Source: Microbacteriaceae bacterium
Lineage (GTDB): Bacteria > Actinomycetota > Actinomycetes > Actinomycetales > Microbacteriaceae
Assembly (NCBI GenBank): GCA_025464975.1
Contig: JAODMT010000004.1
Span: 248,001-312,000 of the forward strand
Direction: 5' to 3'
Length of the DNA stretch: 64,000 bases
A program made the translations under genes and the position numbers. Below the pieces are notes generated by a model, which saw only the letters and a program-made list of their open reading frames with translations, ran no database searches and was not told the DNA's origin. Shown piece by piece: positions 17,665 to 25,917 of this stretch (its first letter is position 1; every line of letters starts with the position of its first letter).

Positions 17665-18303
17665 ATGGGATTCTTCGACCGGCTGTTTGGCCGAGAGGAG
17701 CACACCGACCAACCGGTCGCGACGGGCGGTCAAGCGCGCAGCGAAGACGAGATCGCCGTCGAGCGGTACGCGTATCTGTTGCGGACGGCGCCGCCGGAGA
17801 CCATCGAGCAAGTGCACACCGAGGCGTTTGCGAAGCTGACCCCGACTCAGCGCGACCTCCTCTTCGACAGGCTCACCGAAAACGTCCCTCCGGGTGAGCG
17901 ACCGACGGACTCGTCCCCTGCGACGCTGGCTAAGGTGGCGACCCGCGCCGAATTGCAACAGCCAGGCACTCTCACTCGCACCCTTGGGGCCTCGTCGTTC
18001 GGCGGGATGGGCGGCGGCCCGAGTGTCGGCAGCATGTTCGGCAGTTCTCTGCTTGGCAGCATCGCGGGCTACGTAATCGGTTCCGCACTAGTCAGCGCCT
18101 TTTTCCCGATGGATTATGGCACGGACGCCGGATCGGGCGACGGCGGCGGCGACCAGGGATCCGACCAGTCGGCGGATGGTGCGGACTCGAGCGCCTCCGG
18201 ATTTGACGGCACCTCTACCGGTGACGGCGGCTACGGCGACGGGGGCAGTTTTGGCGGCGGCGGGGACTTCGGAGGCGGAGACTTCGGCGGCGGCGACTTC
18301 TGA
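17665..18303 (+). CDS. Small protein with Gly/Asp-rich tail, function unknown
   Basis: This 212-residue protein has a folded N-terminal part (MGFFDRLFGREE, residues 30-75 helical with DEIAVERYAYLLRTAPPETIE and FDRLTENVPPGERP). A hydrophobic stretch, LLGSIAGYVIGSALVSAFFP, is near residue 130, and a low-complexity Gly/Asp/Ser tail ends in three GGGDF-type repeats. Conserved proteins of this plan occur in actinobacteria without known role. It may insert in or associate with the membrane. The ATG at 17665 has no strong ribosome-binding site, but GGGGGC is nearby. CsbD follows about 120 bases downstream. Confidence 0.8.
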   Translation: MGFFDRLFGREEHTDQPVATGGQARSEDEIAVERYAYLLRTAPPETIEQVHTEAFAKLTPTQRDLLFDRLTENVPPGERPTDSSPATLAKVATRAELQQPGTLTRTLGASSFGGMGGGPSVGSMFGSSLLGSIAGYVIGSALVSAFFPMDYGTDAGSGDGGGDQGSDQSADGADSSASGFDGTSTGDGGYGDGGSFGGGGDFGGGDFGGGDF

Positions 18304-18424
18304 CCGGCGACTTCTGAGCGGTGCAGCCCGAGCGGCGAAGCGGCTCCTGGGGGGTGCGCGTGATCCGAATCGAGTGTATGAATTCTGGTATCGAGGGGGT
18401 TACCGGCGCAAAGGAGACACCGCA

Positions 18425-18598
18425 ATGAGCGCTTCAGACAAGATGAGAAACGCAGCCGAGGAACTCAAAGGCAAGGCGAAGGAAACGATGGGCAAGGCCA
18501 CCGACGACGACTCCAAGGTCGCCGAAGGCAGGGCCGATCAGGCCGGAGCCAACGTCAAGCAGGCCGGAGAGAACTTGAAAGACGCTTTCAAGAAGTAG
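18425..18598 (+). CDS. CsbD-family stress protein
   Basis: This 57-residue hydrophilic protein, MSASDKMRNAAEELKGKAKE onward, is rich in Lys, Ala and Gly and ends in Lys. It matches the CsbD fold (short helices, general stress response, as in Bacillus under sigma-B). Ribosome-binding site AAAGGAGACACC lies just upstream of ATG 18425. Function in detail is unknown. A strong hairpin follows, so it is probably a single-gene transcript. Confidence 0.93.
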   Translation: MSASDKMRNAAEELKGKAKETMGKATDDDSKVAEGRADQAGANVKQAGENLKDAFKK

Positions 18599-18610
18599 GT
18601 TCTGTCGCAC

Positions 18611-18649
18611 CGATGCCCGGATGGCTGTTCTGCAGTCATCCGGGCATCG
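18611..18649 (+). terminator. Stem-loop terminator after csbD
   Basis: A 13-bp perfect stem (CGATGCCCGGATG at 18611-18623 with CATCCGGGCATCG at 18637-18649) and 13-base loop lie 13 bases after the csbD stop. No T tract follows, but it sits between convergent genes. Confidence 0.75.
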
Positions 18650-18704
18650 TCATGTTCGAGCTCGCGAGTCGGAGGCTACCCTCCGACCTCGGCTACTCTC
18701 CGGG

Positions 18705-20171
18705 TCAGTGGCTCGTTGCGACGCCGTCCGCCGGAGCAACCTGCTTGCGCACGAAGAAGGCGGCCGGAATGGCCAAGAGCGAGATGACGGCCCCGTAGGT
18801 GAACGCCACGCGAATTCCTGCCGCGGTGGCCGCGACCACGCCAACACCCTCCGCCTGCAGACTCGCGGCGTGTGCGGAGAGAACGGTGACGAACAGGGCT
18901 GTGCCCGCGGCTCCGGCAAGCTGCTGGATCGTGCCGACGGTCGCGCTGCCGTGCGCGTACAGAGCCGGTCGAAGTGAACCGAGGCTCGCGGTGAACAGTG
19001 GGGTGAAGAGTAGCGCGAGACCGATGCTCAGCGTGACGTGTGCAACCAGCACCCACCAGAACGAACTGGTCTGGCTGAGCAGTGTCATGCCCCACAGATC
19101 CGCGCTCACAACTGTCGCGCCGCTCACGAGCAGCGCGGTCGGTCCGACCCGGTCGTAGATGCGACCGACGAACGGCGCGAGCAGTCCCATGATGAGCCCG
19201 CCGGGGAGCAACAGCAGGCCGACGGTGATGACCTGAACCTTGAGCACGTCAACCATGTAGAGCGGAAGGAGCACGATGGTGCCGAACATCGCCATCATGC
19301 TGATCGCGAGCATCACGATCGAGAACGTGAAGTCGCGGGTCTTGAAGGTGCGCAGGTCGAGTAGTGCGCGATCGGAGCGCTGCAGAGCCACCTGGCGCAG
19401 AACGAAGCAGAGAAGGGCGACTGCGCCGACGGCGAGCGGAACGACGGTCGCGAACGGGGTCGTTGCCGTTCCCACGTTGCTCAGACCGTAGACGAGTCCA
19501 CCGAATCCGAGCGCGGAGAGCACAACCGAAAGCACGTCCACTCGAGTGCGCTTCGGTTCGGTGACGTTCTTGATCAGGGTTGAGCCGACGATGAGCGCGG
19601 CGACCGCGATCGGCAGCACGAGGATGAACATGAATCGCCAGTCGAGCACGCTCAGGATGACTCCGGAGATCGTCGGGCCAATCGCCGGCGCAACCGAGAT
19701 CACAATGGAGATGTTCCCCATCATCCGTCCCCGCGTCTCGGCGGGCACGAGCGTCATCACCGTGGTCATGAGCAGCGGGAACATGATCGCGGTGCCGCTC
19801 GCCTGCACAATTCGAGCCAGAAGCAAGACCTCGAATCCGGGCGCGACGGCCGCGATGAGCGTTCCGAGACTGAACAGACCCATGGCCGAGATGAACAACG
19901 GACGGGTGTGGAAACGCTGCAGCAGGAAGCCAGTGATCGGGATGACGACAGCCATTGTCAGCAGGAATGCTGCCGTGAGCCACTGGGCAGCGCTAGCCGG
20001 GATCGCGAGGTCCTTCATGAGGGTCGGCAGAGCGACGCCCATGATCGTCTCGTTGAGAATCATGACGAAGACCGAGACGAGCAGAATACCGATCACCAGT
20101 CGATTGCGAGCGCCGAGCGCGGCCTCCGCGTGGCTCTTCTCGGTCTCGTAAGAAATCGTGGTGTCGGTCAT
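18705..20171 (-). CDS. DHA2-type MFS multidrug efflux transporter
   Basis: This 488-residue transporter has about 14 membrane segments in the EmrB/QacA (DHA2) pattern. The first helix is VIGILLVSVFVMILNETIMG, with the motif NETI before the second helix. GFLLQRFHTRPLFISAMGLF follows, and AETRGRMMGNISIVISVAPAIGPTISG is motif C. It exports hydrophobic compounds with proton antiport; the substrate is unknown. I chose ATG at 20171 (MTDTTISYE). The frame reads upstream to 20228 with no added support. A 16-bp repeat array lies 140-220 bases upstream and is a possible regulatory region. Confidence 0.93.
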   Translation of the reverse strand: MTDTTISYETEKSHAEAALGARNRLVIGILLVSVFVMILNETIMGVALPTLMKDLAIPASAAQWLTAAFLLTMAVVIPITGFLLQRFHTRPLFISAMGLFSLGTLIAAVAPGFEVLLLARIVQASGTAIMFPLLMTTVMTLVPAETRGRMMGNISIVISVAPAIGPTISGVILSVLDWRFMFILVLPIAVAALIVGSTLIKNVTEPKRTRVDVLSVVLSALGFGGLVYGLSNVGTATTPFATVVPLAVGAVALLCFVLRQVALQRSDRALLDLRTFKTRDFTFSIVMLAISMMAMFGTIVLLPLYMVDVLKVQVITVGLLLLPGGLIMGLLAPFVGRIYDRVGPTALLVSGATVVSADLWGMTLLSQTSSFWWVLVAHVTLSIGLALLFTPLFTASLGSLRPALYAHGSATVGTIQQLAGAAGTALFVTVLSAHAASLQAEGVGVVAATAAGIRVAFTYGAVISLLAIPAAFFVRKQVAPADGVATSH

Positions 20172-20561
20172 AGGGTTCCCGTCTGGTGGGCGGTTGGTAT
20201 ATCTGATGGTGAGGGTTGGCGGCTTCAATCAAGGACACGGGCACGCAGGGAACACACCGAGCCACGCCGGGCTGTTGGTACCAGCGGGTTCGGCACGCAC
20301 TGCGGCCATGAGTGCAATCGGCAGTGAGTGCAATGAGTAGTAGTGCGATCAGTAAGTAGTGCGATCAGTAGGTAGCGCGATCAGCGGGTGCCGCGGCGAC
20401 GGTACCCGTGATCGTGAAGGCCCGGACTCGGCGCGAACCGCGAACCCCTTCTAGCTGAGCATTCCCACAGTCTGCTTTATTCCACCGACATTTCGGAAGG
20501 AGCAAATCCCGGATACTTTCGGGGCCTTCGCGATGACGGTAAGCGGTCTAGGGTCGGTCGC
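20172..20561. other. Intergenic region with repeat array, no gene seen
   Basis: This 390-base stretch lies between the divergent MFS and GerW genes. Besides the 16-bp array at 20311-20389 I see no open frame with coding character. A weak -10-like element (TTCCACAGTCTGCTTTATTC region) lies near 20470-20485. Both promoters should lie here. Confidence 0.7.
20311..20389. repeat. Five-unit 15-16 bp repeat array
   Basis: Five consecutive units start at 20311, 20327, 20342, 20358 and 20374, with consensus AGTGCRATCRGTARGT. Units 3 to 5 are AGTGCGATCAGTAAGT, AGTGCGATCAGTAGGT and AGCGCGATCAGCGGGT. The array ends 172 bases before the GerW start at 20562 and begins 140 bases upstream of the MFS start. 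Confidence 0.85.
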
Positions 20562-20882
20562 ATGACAAATCTGGTGGAAAAAGTTGCGCAATCCGTGACT
20601 TCGCTCGGCGTCAAGACAAGCTACGGGGAACTGGTCACTTTCGATGGGGTGCAGATCATTCCGGTCGCCCTTGTGTGGTTCGGCTTCGGCGGCGGGGGAG
20701 ACGAGAACGACAACGGTGGCGGTGGTGGAGGCGGCGTGAGCATTCCGATCGGAGCGTACGTCGGCGGCCTCGACGGTCCAAAGTTCAGACCGAACATCAT
20801 CGCTTTGATGGTGGTATCGGTGCCCCTCACGATTGCGGCCGGACGCACTCTTGTCCGCCTGGTGAAGGCCGCGAGACGGTAG
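20562..20882 (+). CDS. GerW/YtfJ-family protein
   Basis: This 106-residue protein of the GerW (sporulation protein YtfJ) family starts MTNLVEKVAQSVTSLGVKTSYGE and carries the family strand VTFDGVQIIPVALVWFGFGGGG. A Gly-rich loop follows, including DENDNGGGGGGGVSIPIGAYV. A predicted membrane-near C-terminus (ALMVVSVPLTIAAGRTLVRL) is present. In Bacillus GerW affects germination; here sporulation genes are not seen, so the role is unknown. The ATG at 20562 starts the family region. Confidence 0.8.
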   Translation: MTNLVEKVAQSVTSLGVKTSYGELVTFDGVQIIPVALVWFGFGGGGDENDNGGGGGGGVSIPIGAYVGGLDGPKFRPNIIALMVVSVPLTIAAGRTLVRLVKAARR

Positions 20883-20964
20883 TCGACCCTGCGGTTAATC
20901 CGTCAGCTTGCTGAGCGTATCGTGTTTGATGCGCGCGATTCTGCGGGTGAGAAGAGGAATGGAA

Positions 20965-22422
20965 ATGTCAAACAGCACTAGTCCGAAAACCAACCTAAAA
21001 GTCGTGGGACTTGCTGTCGCGGGTGCCGTGGGCGGATTTCTTTTCGGTTTTGATTCTTCGGTCGTGAATGGCGCGGTCGACGCCGTTCGACAGCAGTTCA
21101 ACCTCTCGGCGACGCTCATCGGGTTCGCCGTCGCAAGCGCCCTGATCGGATGCGCCATCGGCGCCTATATGGCCGGCCGGATCGCTGACCGGTGGGGCCG
21201 CATCCCAGCCATGATCATCGGCGCCGTCCTGTTCCTCGCGAGTGCGATTGGGGCCGGACTCGCCATCGGCGTCTGGGACCTGGTGCTCTGGCGCGTGATT
21301 GGCGGCCTTGGCATTGGAATGGCATCGGTGATCGCCCCGGCATACATCGCCGAAATCTCGCCGCGCAAGCTTCGCGGCCGCCTCGCTTCCCTTCAGCAGC
21401 TCGCCATCACGGTCGGCATCTTCGCCGCGTTGCTCTCCGACACCCTGTTCGCGAACGCCGCCGGCCTGGCCAGCTCACAGTTCTGGTTTGGACTCGAGGC
21501 GTGGCGGTGGATGTTTCTCGCCGGCGCTGTTCCCGCGGTCGTCTACGGTGTTATCGCCATGCGTCTCCCCGAGTCGCCACGATTCCTCGTCCTCAAGGAC
21601 CGCAAGGATGACGTGCGCAAGATCTTTGCCCGTATCTGGCCGGATGACGATGTCGAGCGCGCCATCCGGGACATGGAGGAGGCAATCCAGGTTGACGCCG
21701 AAGGGTCCAAGAAGGGCGCGCTTCGCGGCAACCGGTTTGGGCTAAAGCCAATCGTCTGGATCGGAATCATTCTCTCCGTCTTCCAGCAGTTCGTCGGAAT
21801 CAACGTGATCTTCTACTACTCGACGACGCTGTGGAAGGCGGTTGGATTCCAGGAACGCGACTCATTCACCATCTCGGTCATCACCTCAGTCACTAATATC
21901 CTGGTGACCTTCGTCGCGATATTCCTGGTTGACCGCGTCGGGCGGAAGCCGATTTTGCTCTTCGGTTCGGTCGGCATGACCGTGTCCCTCGGTGTGATGG
22001 CCCTCGCGTTCAGTCAGGCCGAGATTGTCAAGGGCGCGCCGAGCCTTCCCGGCGGTTGGGGACCGCTCGCACTCATCGCCGCGAACGTCTTCGTCGTGAG
22101 TTTCGGCGCATCGTGGGGGCCGATCGTCTGGGTTCTGCTCGGCGAGATCTTCCCGACCCGCATTCGAGCTCGAGCACTCGGAATCGGCGCCGCTGCTCAG
22201 TGGATCGCCAACTTCCTCGTGACCATTTCGTTCCCGCCGCTCGCCAGCTTCTCGCTCGTATTCACCTACGGGATGTACGCGTTCTTCGCGGCGCTGTCGT
22301 TCTTCTTCGTGTGGAAGGTCGTACCGGAGACGAACGGGATGTCGCTCGAGGAGGCAAACACCCTGCTACCGCCAAAGGGCAGCGCCAAATCCGAGAACAA
22401 GATCGCCGGCACCCGGTCCTGA
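20965..22422 (+). CDS. Sugar porter MFS transporter
   Basis: This 485-residue sugar:H+ symporter-type protein has 12 membrane segments. Signatures are GGFLFGFDSSVVNGAVDAVR, ADRWGRIPAMI between helices 2 and 3, RVIGGLGIGMASVIAPAYIAEISP, QQFVGINVIFYYSTTLW and FGASWGPIVWVLLGEIFPTRIRA. Its substrate is a monosaccharide or polyol, unknown in detail. The ATG at 20965 has AGAAGAGG about 7 bases upstream, better spaced than ATG 20959 or the TTG/GTG upstream. It follows the gerW gene by 80 bases. Confidence 0.92.
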   Translation: MSNSTSPKTNLKVVGLAVAGAVGGFLFGFDSSVVNGAVDAVRQQFNLSATLIGFAVASALIGCAIGAYMAGRIADRWGRIPAMIIGAVLFLASAIGAGLAIGVWDLVLWRVIGGLGIGMASVIAPAYIAEISPRKLRGRLASLQQLAITVGIFAALLSDTLFANAAGLASSQFWFGLEAWRWMFLAGAVPAVVYGVIAMRLPESPRFLVLKDRKDDVRKIFARIWPDDDVERAIRDMEEAIQVDAEGSKKGALRGNRFGLKPIVWIGIILSVFQQFVGINVIFYYSTTLWKAVGFQERDSFTISVITSVTNILVTFVAIFLVDRVGRKPILLFGSVGMTVSLGVMALAFSQAEIVKGAPSLPGGWGPLALIAANVFVVSFGASWGPIVWVLLGEIFPTRIRARALGIGAAAQWIANFLVTISFPPLASFSLVFTYGMYAFFAALSFFFVWKVVPETNGMSLEEANTLLPPKGSAKSENKIAGTRS

Positions 22423-22722
22423 CGGTCGCCGCCCCCGGGCGACAGCAGGGGAACGCGGGCCGAAGTATTCGCGGGGGGCCAATCCCTTTAGTCTCAAGAA
22501 CGGGTTCGCGCCAGTCGGAAATTTAATGGGCCTCCGACACGTTATCATTTGTGTGGTCTTGGAAGTGGAACCGCTTGTTGTCCCTCCACGCAGTTCCTTG
22601 CTCGAATCCAGCACCTTTTTCGCACGTTGAGTTGCGAAGACGGCGGTGCCGATCCTGTCGCCAGACCTCATTGCCAGCGAGTTCGCTTGCGATACAGAAA
22701 CAACGATTGAAGGCATTACCGC
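22423..22722. other. Intergenic leader of carD, no gene seen
   Basis: This 300-base gap between the sugar porter and carD holds no convincing frame on either strand. AT-rich patches near 22518-22560 (TTATCATTTGTGTGG) could hold the carD promoter. A C-rich hairpin (GTCGCC/GGGCGAC, 22425-22443) is weak. Confidence 0.55.
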
Positions 22723-23214
22723 ATGATTTTTCAAGTCGGAGAGACTGTTGTCTACCCTCACCACGGCGCGGCAACAATCACGGCCGTCAAGACGCGCACG
22801 ATCAAGGGTGAGTCCAAGGACTACATCACCCTCAACGTGCACGCCACCGATCTGACTATCGAACTTCCCATCCAGAACGTTGAACTCATCGGGGTGCGCG
22901 ACGTTATCGACAGCGCCGGAGTCGAGGCGGTATTCGAGGTGTTGCGCAGCGACATGGTCGAGGAGCCGGGCAACTGGTCCCGTCGCTTCAAGGCGAACAC
23001 GGAGAAGATGGGCAGCGGCAGCGTCTACCGGGTCAGCGAGGTAGTTCGCGACCTGTGGCGTCGCGATCAGGATCACGGGGTCTCCGCCGGAGAAAAGCGC
23101 ATGCTCCTGAAGGCCCGTCAGATCTTGATCTCCGAGCTGGCCCTCGCGCAGAACTCGACCGACGAAGAAGCGTCCGCCGTTCTCGACGAGGTTCTCGCGA
23201 CCGTCTCGGTCTAG
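22723..23214 (+). CDS. carD: CarD-type RNA polymerase-binding transcription factor
   Basis: This 163-residue CarD protein binds the RNA polymerase beta subunit and stabilises open promoter complexes, notably at rRNA promoters in actinobacteria. The N-terminal Tudor-like RID domain is [20 protein letters not shown] to [12 protein letters not shown]. The C-terminal helical DNA-binding domain has [39 protein letters not shown] and [20 protein letters not shown]. The start ATG at 22723 gives the family length. A weak AAGGCA precedes it. Confidence 0.97.
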   Translation: MIFQVGETVVYPHHGAATITAVKTRTIKGESKDYITLNVHATDLTIELPIQNVELIGVRDVIDSAGVEAVFEVLRSDMVEEPGNWSRRFKANTEKMGSGSVYRVSEVVRDLWRRDQDHGVSAGEKRMLLKARQILISELALAQNSTDEEASAVLDEVLATVSV

Positions 23215-23340
23215 TTGCCCCCGCGGTCTCCAAGTTAGTCCTTGCGCTCTCGGGTTACGCGTCCGCGGTCGGGACCCAACTCTGCTCGCCTGCCTTCCGG
23301 GCTACACGTTCGTGTTCGGGCCGCCCGTGATCTAACTCGC

Positions 23341-23445
23341 TTCTCCGGAGGTTTCGCCATGTCAGGCGGAGCGCCGCGGCCGAAGCGCCGTAAGACGGGG
23401 ATGGCTGCGGCCCAGTTTCGCGGTGAGGGTCAAACCTCCGGAGAA
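23341..23445. repeat. Perfect 14-bp inverted repeat spanning a ribosome-binding site
   Basis: TTCTCCGGAGGTTT (23341-23354) and AAACCTCCGGAGAA (23432-23445) are exact reverse complements, 77 bases apart. The left arm contains GGAGG five bases before ATG 23359, so pairing in the transcript would bury that ribosome-binding site. No family is recognised. Confidence 0.8.
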
Positions 23446-23661
23446 CGCGCGAAAACCCGGAGAGGTTGGGAATTGGATTTGGAGGAACGGGCGCGCTCGT
23501 ACGCCGCAGGCCAAACCGGACGCAGGGCGGCAGGACGCAATAATCTCGGCGGGAAGCGAGTTGCACCAAGGGGCCGCCCACGCGGTCCTCAGCGAAGGGA
23601 ATCACTCCATGAAGGTATTGCTCACCGGTGCAACCGGATTCATCGGATCATCCGTGCTTAA
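23359..23661 (+). CDS. Possible small basic protein after carD
   Basis: This 100-residue open frame starts MSGGAPRPKRRKTGMAAAQF and is rich in Arg, Gly and Ala. It has an excellent ribosome-binding site (GGAGG, 5 bases before ATG). Its 3' end overlaps the start of the following SDR gene by 53 bases. I recognise no family, and high-GC sequence can hold chance frames. The first 45 residues (up to the RSYAAGQTG region) look more convincing than the end. It could also be an upstream regulatory frame. Confidence 0.35.
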   Translation: MSGGAPRPKRRKTGMAAAQFRGEGQTSGERAKTRRGWELDLEERARSYAAGQTGRRAAGRNNLGGKRVAPRGRPRGPQRRESLHEGIAHRCNRIHRIIRA

Positions 23662-24466
23662 CGCACTCATCGCGGCCGGGCACGACGTCACGGCCGTTGT
23701 CAGGAGCGACGAGGCCGGCAAGCGGGTCGCGGCCAACGGCGCAACCGCGGTAATCCATCCTCTGCCCGACACCGACTGGCTTACTGAGATGCTCACGCTG
23801 AGCGACGGCGCCATTCACCTCGCCACTCCGGATGACGACAGCGGCCCGATTTTCGACGATTCGGTCATCGACTCTGTCATTGCCGCCTACTCCGGAACGA
23901 ACAAATCGTACGTGCACACCGGCGGAGTATGGGTCTACGGAAACGGCGCCGACCTCACCGAGGAATCGCCGATCAACGCGCCCGAGATCACCGCGTGGCG
24001 CCAAGAGCGTGAGGATCGCCTTCTGGCCTCGGATGTGCGGGCGAGCGTCGTCGCGCCTGGCATCGTCCACGGGTACGGTAAGGGCATTCCCAACACAATT
24101 TCCGGTGGGCCGCGCACGGCCGACGGCGCCCTGATTCTCATTGGTGGCGGCACACAACACTGGGCGACCGTGCACGTCGATGACCTTGCCGAACTCTTCG
24201 TCGCGGTTCTCGAGAACGCGCCGGGCGGCGAGACCTACCTTGGCGTGAGCGGACACAACCCCACCGTTCGCGAGCTCGCGGAGGCCGTGGTCGGGCCCGA
24301 TGGCGCGGTGAAGGCTGACACCGTCGAGGCCACCCGCGAGCGATTCGGGGCGCAGTTCGCCGACGCGCTGTTGCTCGATCAGCAGATGACCGGCGCCAGG
24401 GCCAAGTCTCAGTTCGGATGGAATCCGTCTCGACCAAACCTCGTCGAGGAATTCTCGAAGCTGTAG
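23609..24466 (+). CDS. NAD-dependent epimerase/dehydratase-family (extended SDR) protein
   Basis: This 285-residue protein begins MKVLLTGATGFIGSSVLNAL (Rossmann GxxGxxG), then VVRSDEAGKRVAANGA. A YVHTGGVWVYGNGADLTEES catalytic region follows, and a C-terminal WATVHVDDLAELFVAVLENA. Active-site Tyr/Lys are less regular than in true sugar epimerases, so it is an NAD(P)-binding protein of uncertain reaction, perhaps a reductase or repair factor. The ATG at 23609 follows AAGGGAATCACTCC. It is convergent with the MmyB-like regulator gene. Confidence 0.88.
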   Translation: MKVLLTGATGFIGSSVLNALIAAGHDVTAVVRSDEAGKRVAANGATAVIHPLPDTDWLTEMLTLSDGAIHLATPDDDSGPIFDDSVIDSVIAAYSGTNKSYVHTGGVWVYGNGADLTEESPINAPEITAWRQEREDRLLASDVRASVVAPGIVHGYGKGIPNTISGGPRTADGALILIGGGTQHWATVHVDDLAELFVAVLENAPGGETYLGVSGHNPTVRELAEAVVGPDGAVKADTVEATRERFGAQFADALLLDQQMTGARAKSQFGWNPSRPNLVEEFSKL

Positions 24467-24493
24467 CGGCCCGGGGGCCGGTGGATTATCGAG

Positions 24494-25384
24494 TCACTGC
24501 GCGCGGCGCTTGGATTCGATCTGCACTGGCTCCGGTGGCGGCCGGTGGGCGTCAGCCGCCGCGCCGCCCATGGCTATCGCCGCGAGCCTCCGGAACGTCG
24601 TCTCGGACGGGGAGCCGGGTTCGGCATGCAGGATGACGAGCAGTTGTCCGTCCGCACCGTCTATCGACAGGCGTTGGCGGTGCAGTTCCAGTTCCCCGAC
24701 CTGCGGGTGACGGAGCCGGATGGCGTCTTCGGTCTCGATTGCGGCCTCCGGTTGTGCCCACAGGCGACGGAATTCGGCGCTACGAACGGAAAGCTCGCCG
24801 ACGATTTGAGCGAGCTGCGGGTCGTCCACATTCGGCCCGATGAGGGCGCGGAGGCCACCGACGGTGCGGGCGAGCATCCCCTCCCAGTCTTGGTACAGCT
24901 CGCGAACCGTCGGGTCCAGAAACGCGGCACGAAGGCCGTTTACTCCGACGCCGAACATCGGGGAGAGCGCTGCGGCAAGGGGATTGGCGGCGAGAACATC
25001 CATAAGCCGGCCCTGGACGTACACGGCTTGGTTCGGCCAGGAGGTGATGAGCCCGGCAAGCCGGGGGGAAACCTGCTCGGGTGAGCCCGGCTCCCGGCGA
25101 CGAACGACGGTCGAGCGAGCGAGGGTACGCAGTTCGTCGCTCGTTGGCCCGTTGAGGTGAAGCGCCTTCGTGAGACCATCGAGCACAGCATCGGAGGGAT
25201 TCCGGTCTTCGCCCTGTTCGAGCCTGAGGTACTCGTCCGGACTGAGGCCGGCCAGCGACGCAACCTCTTCCCGCCGGAGACCCTGCACGCGTCGTCGGCC
25301 GGTCGACGGCAATCCCGCGTCCTCCGGCGTGAGAAGTTCGCGTTTTGCGCGAAGAAAGTCGCCGAGCGGGTTGCCTGTTTCCAT
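24494..25384 (-). CDS. Helix-turn-helix regulator with MmyB-like ligand domain
   Basis: This 296-residue protein has an N-terminal XRE helix-turn-helix (GDFLRAKRELLTPEDAGL, then GLRREEVASLAGLSPDEYLRLEQG, residues 10-60). A C-terminal domain of about 200 residues (GLITSWPNQAVYVQGRLMDV and so on) matches the MmyB ligand-binding type. Such regulators control neighbouring short-chain dehydrogenase genes; the convergent SDR gene at 23609 and the divergent DUF3054 gene are candidates. The start is ATG at 25384. Confidence 0.9.
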   Translation of the reverse strand: METGNPLGDFLRAKRELLTPEDAGLPSTGRRRVQGLRREEVASLAGLSPDEYLRLEQGEDRNPSDAVLDGLTKALHLNGPTSDELRTLARSTVVRRREPGSPEQVSPRLAGLITSWPNQAVYVQGRLMDVLAANPLAAALSPMFGVGVNGLRAAFLDPTVRELYQDWEGMLARTVGGLRALIGPNVDDPQLAQIVGELSVRSAEFRRLWAQPEAAIETEDAIRLRHPQVGELELHRQRLSIDGADGQLLVILHAEPGSPSETTFRRLAAIAMGGAAADAHRPPPEPVQIESKRRAQ

Positions 25385-25496
25385 GACACCACCCTACGCA
25401 GTACTACCGGCGCCACATGACGAGGTTGCTCCCTTTCGGCAACTTGGGAGCCTGGTGCACGGTCGTCTCGCCCCCGCCGTCTCGTAGGGTGGTCAG

Positions 25497-25871
25497 GTGA
25501 AGCTTTCGACCCCGGCATCCGCGTTTCTGTCCTGCGCTATCGACGTTGTCTTCGTTGTCGTATTCGTGCTCATCGGGCGGGCGAGCCACCGAGAGGATCT
25601 GGCCGGTTCGATCAACACGCTGTGGCCGTTCGTCGTCGGTCTCGCGGTCGGGTGGGTCGTGGCTCGCGCGTGGCGGTCGCCGCAGGCACTCGTCTGGACC
25701 GGAATCACGGTCTGGGCGGTAACCGTCGTCGTCGGGATGCTGCTGCGCACGGCGTCCGGCCAGGGCGTGGAGGTGGCATTCGTCATCGTCACCGCGATCG
25801 TGCTTTCGGTCTTCCTGCTCGGGTGGCGAGCGTTGTCCCGGCTCTTCCGGCGCAGGATGTCGCGAGCCTGA
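25497..25871 (+). CDS. DUF3054 membrane protein
   Basis: This 124-residue protein has four membrane segments: FLSCAIDVVFVVVFVLIGRAS, LWPFVVGLAVGWVVARAW, WTGITVWAVTVVVGMLLRTA and VAFVIVTAIVLSVFLLGWRAL. It is of the DUF3054 family. Function is unknown. The GTG at 25497 opens directly on VKLSTPASAF. It is divergent from the MmyB-like regulator with 112 bases between starts. Confidence 0.9.
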   Translation: MKLSTPASAFLSCAIDVVFVVVFVLIGRASHREDLAGSINTLWPFVVGLAVGWVVARAWRSPQALVWTGITVWAVTVVVGMLLRTASGQGVEVAFVIVTAIVLSVFLLGWRALSRLFRRRMSRA

Positions 25872-25917
25872 GCCGAACCGACCGGACCGAGCGAACCGGA
25901 CCGATCCCGACCCTTGC

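Noticed and set aside
18230-18300. GGCGGCGAC-like repeats as possible recombination or regulatory sequence
   Set aside because: They encode the Gly-Asp-Phe repeats of the protein at 17665-18303 and are explained by the coding frame.
20690-20740. GGTGGC-rich stretch as a possible simple repeat
   Set aside because: It codes the Gly loop of the GerW-family protein.
18705-22422. MFS efflux pump, GerW and sugar porter as a single system
   Set aside because: The MFS is on the opposite strand and its family exports drugs, while the sugar porter imports. No shared functional signal was seen beyond the divergent spacer.
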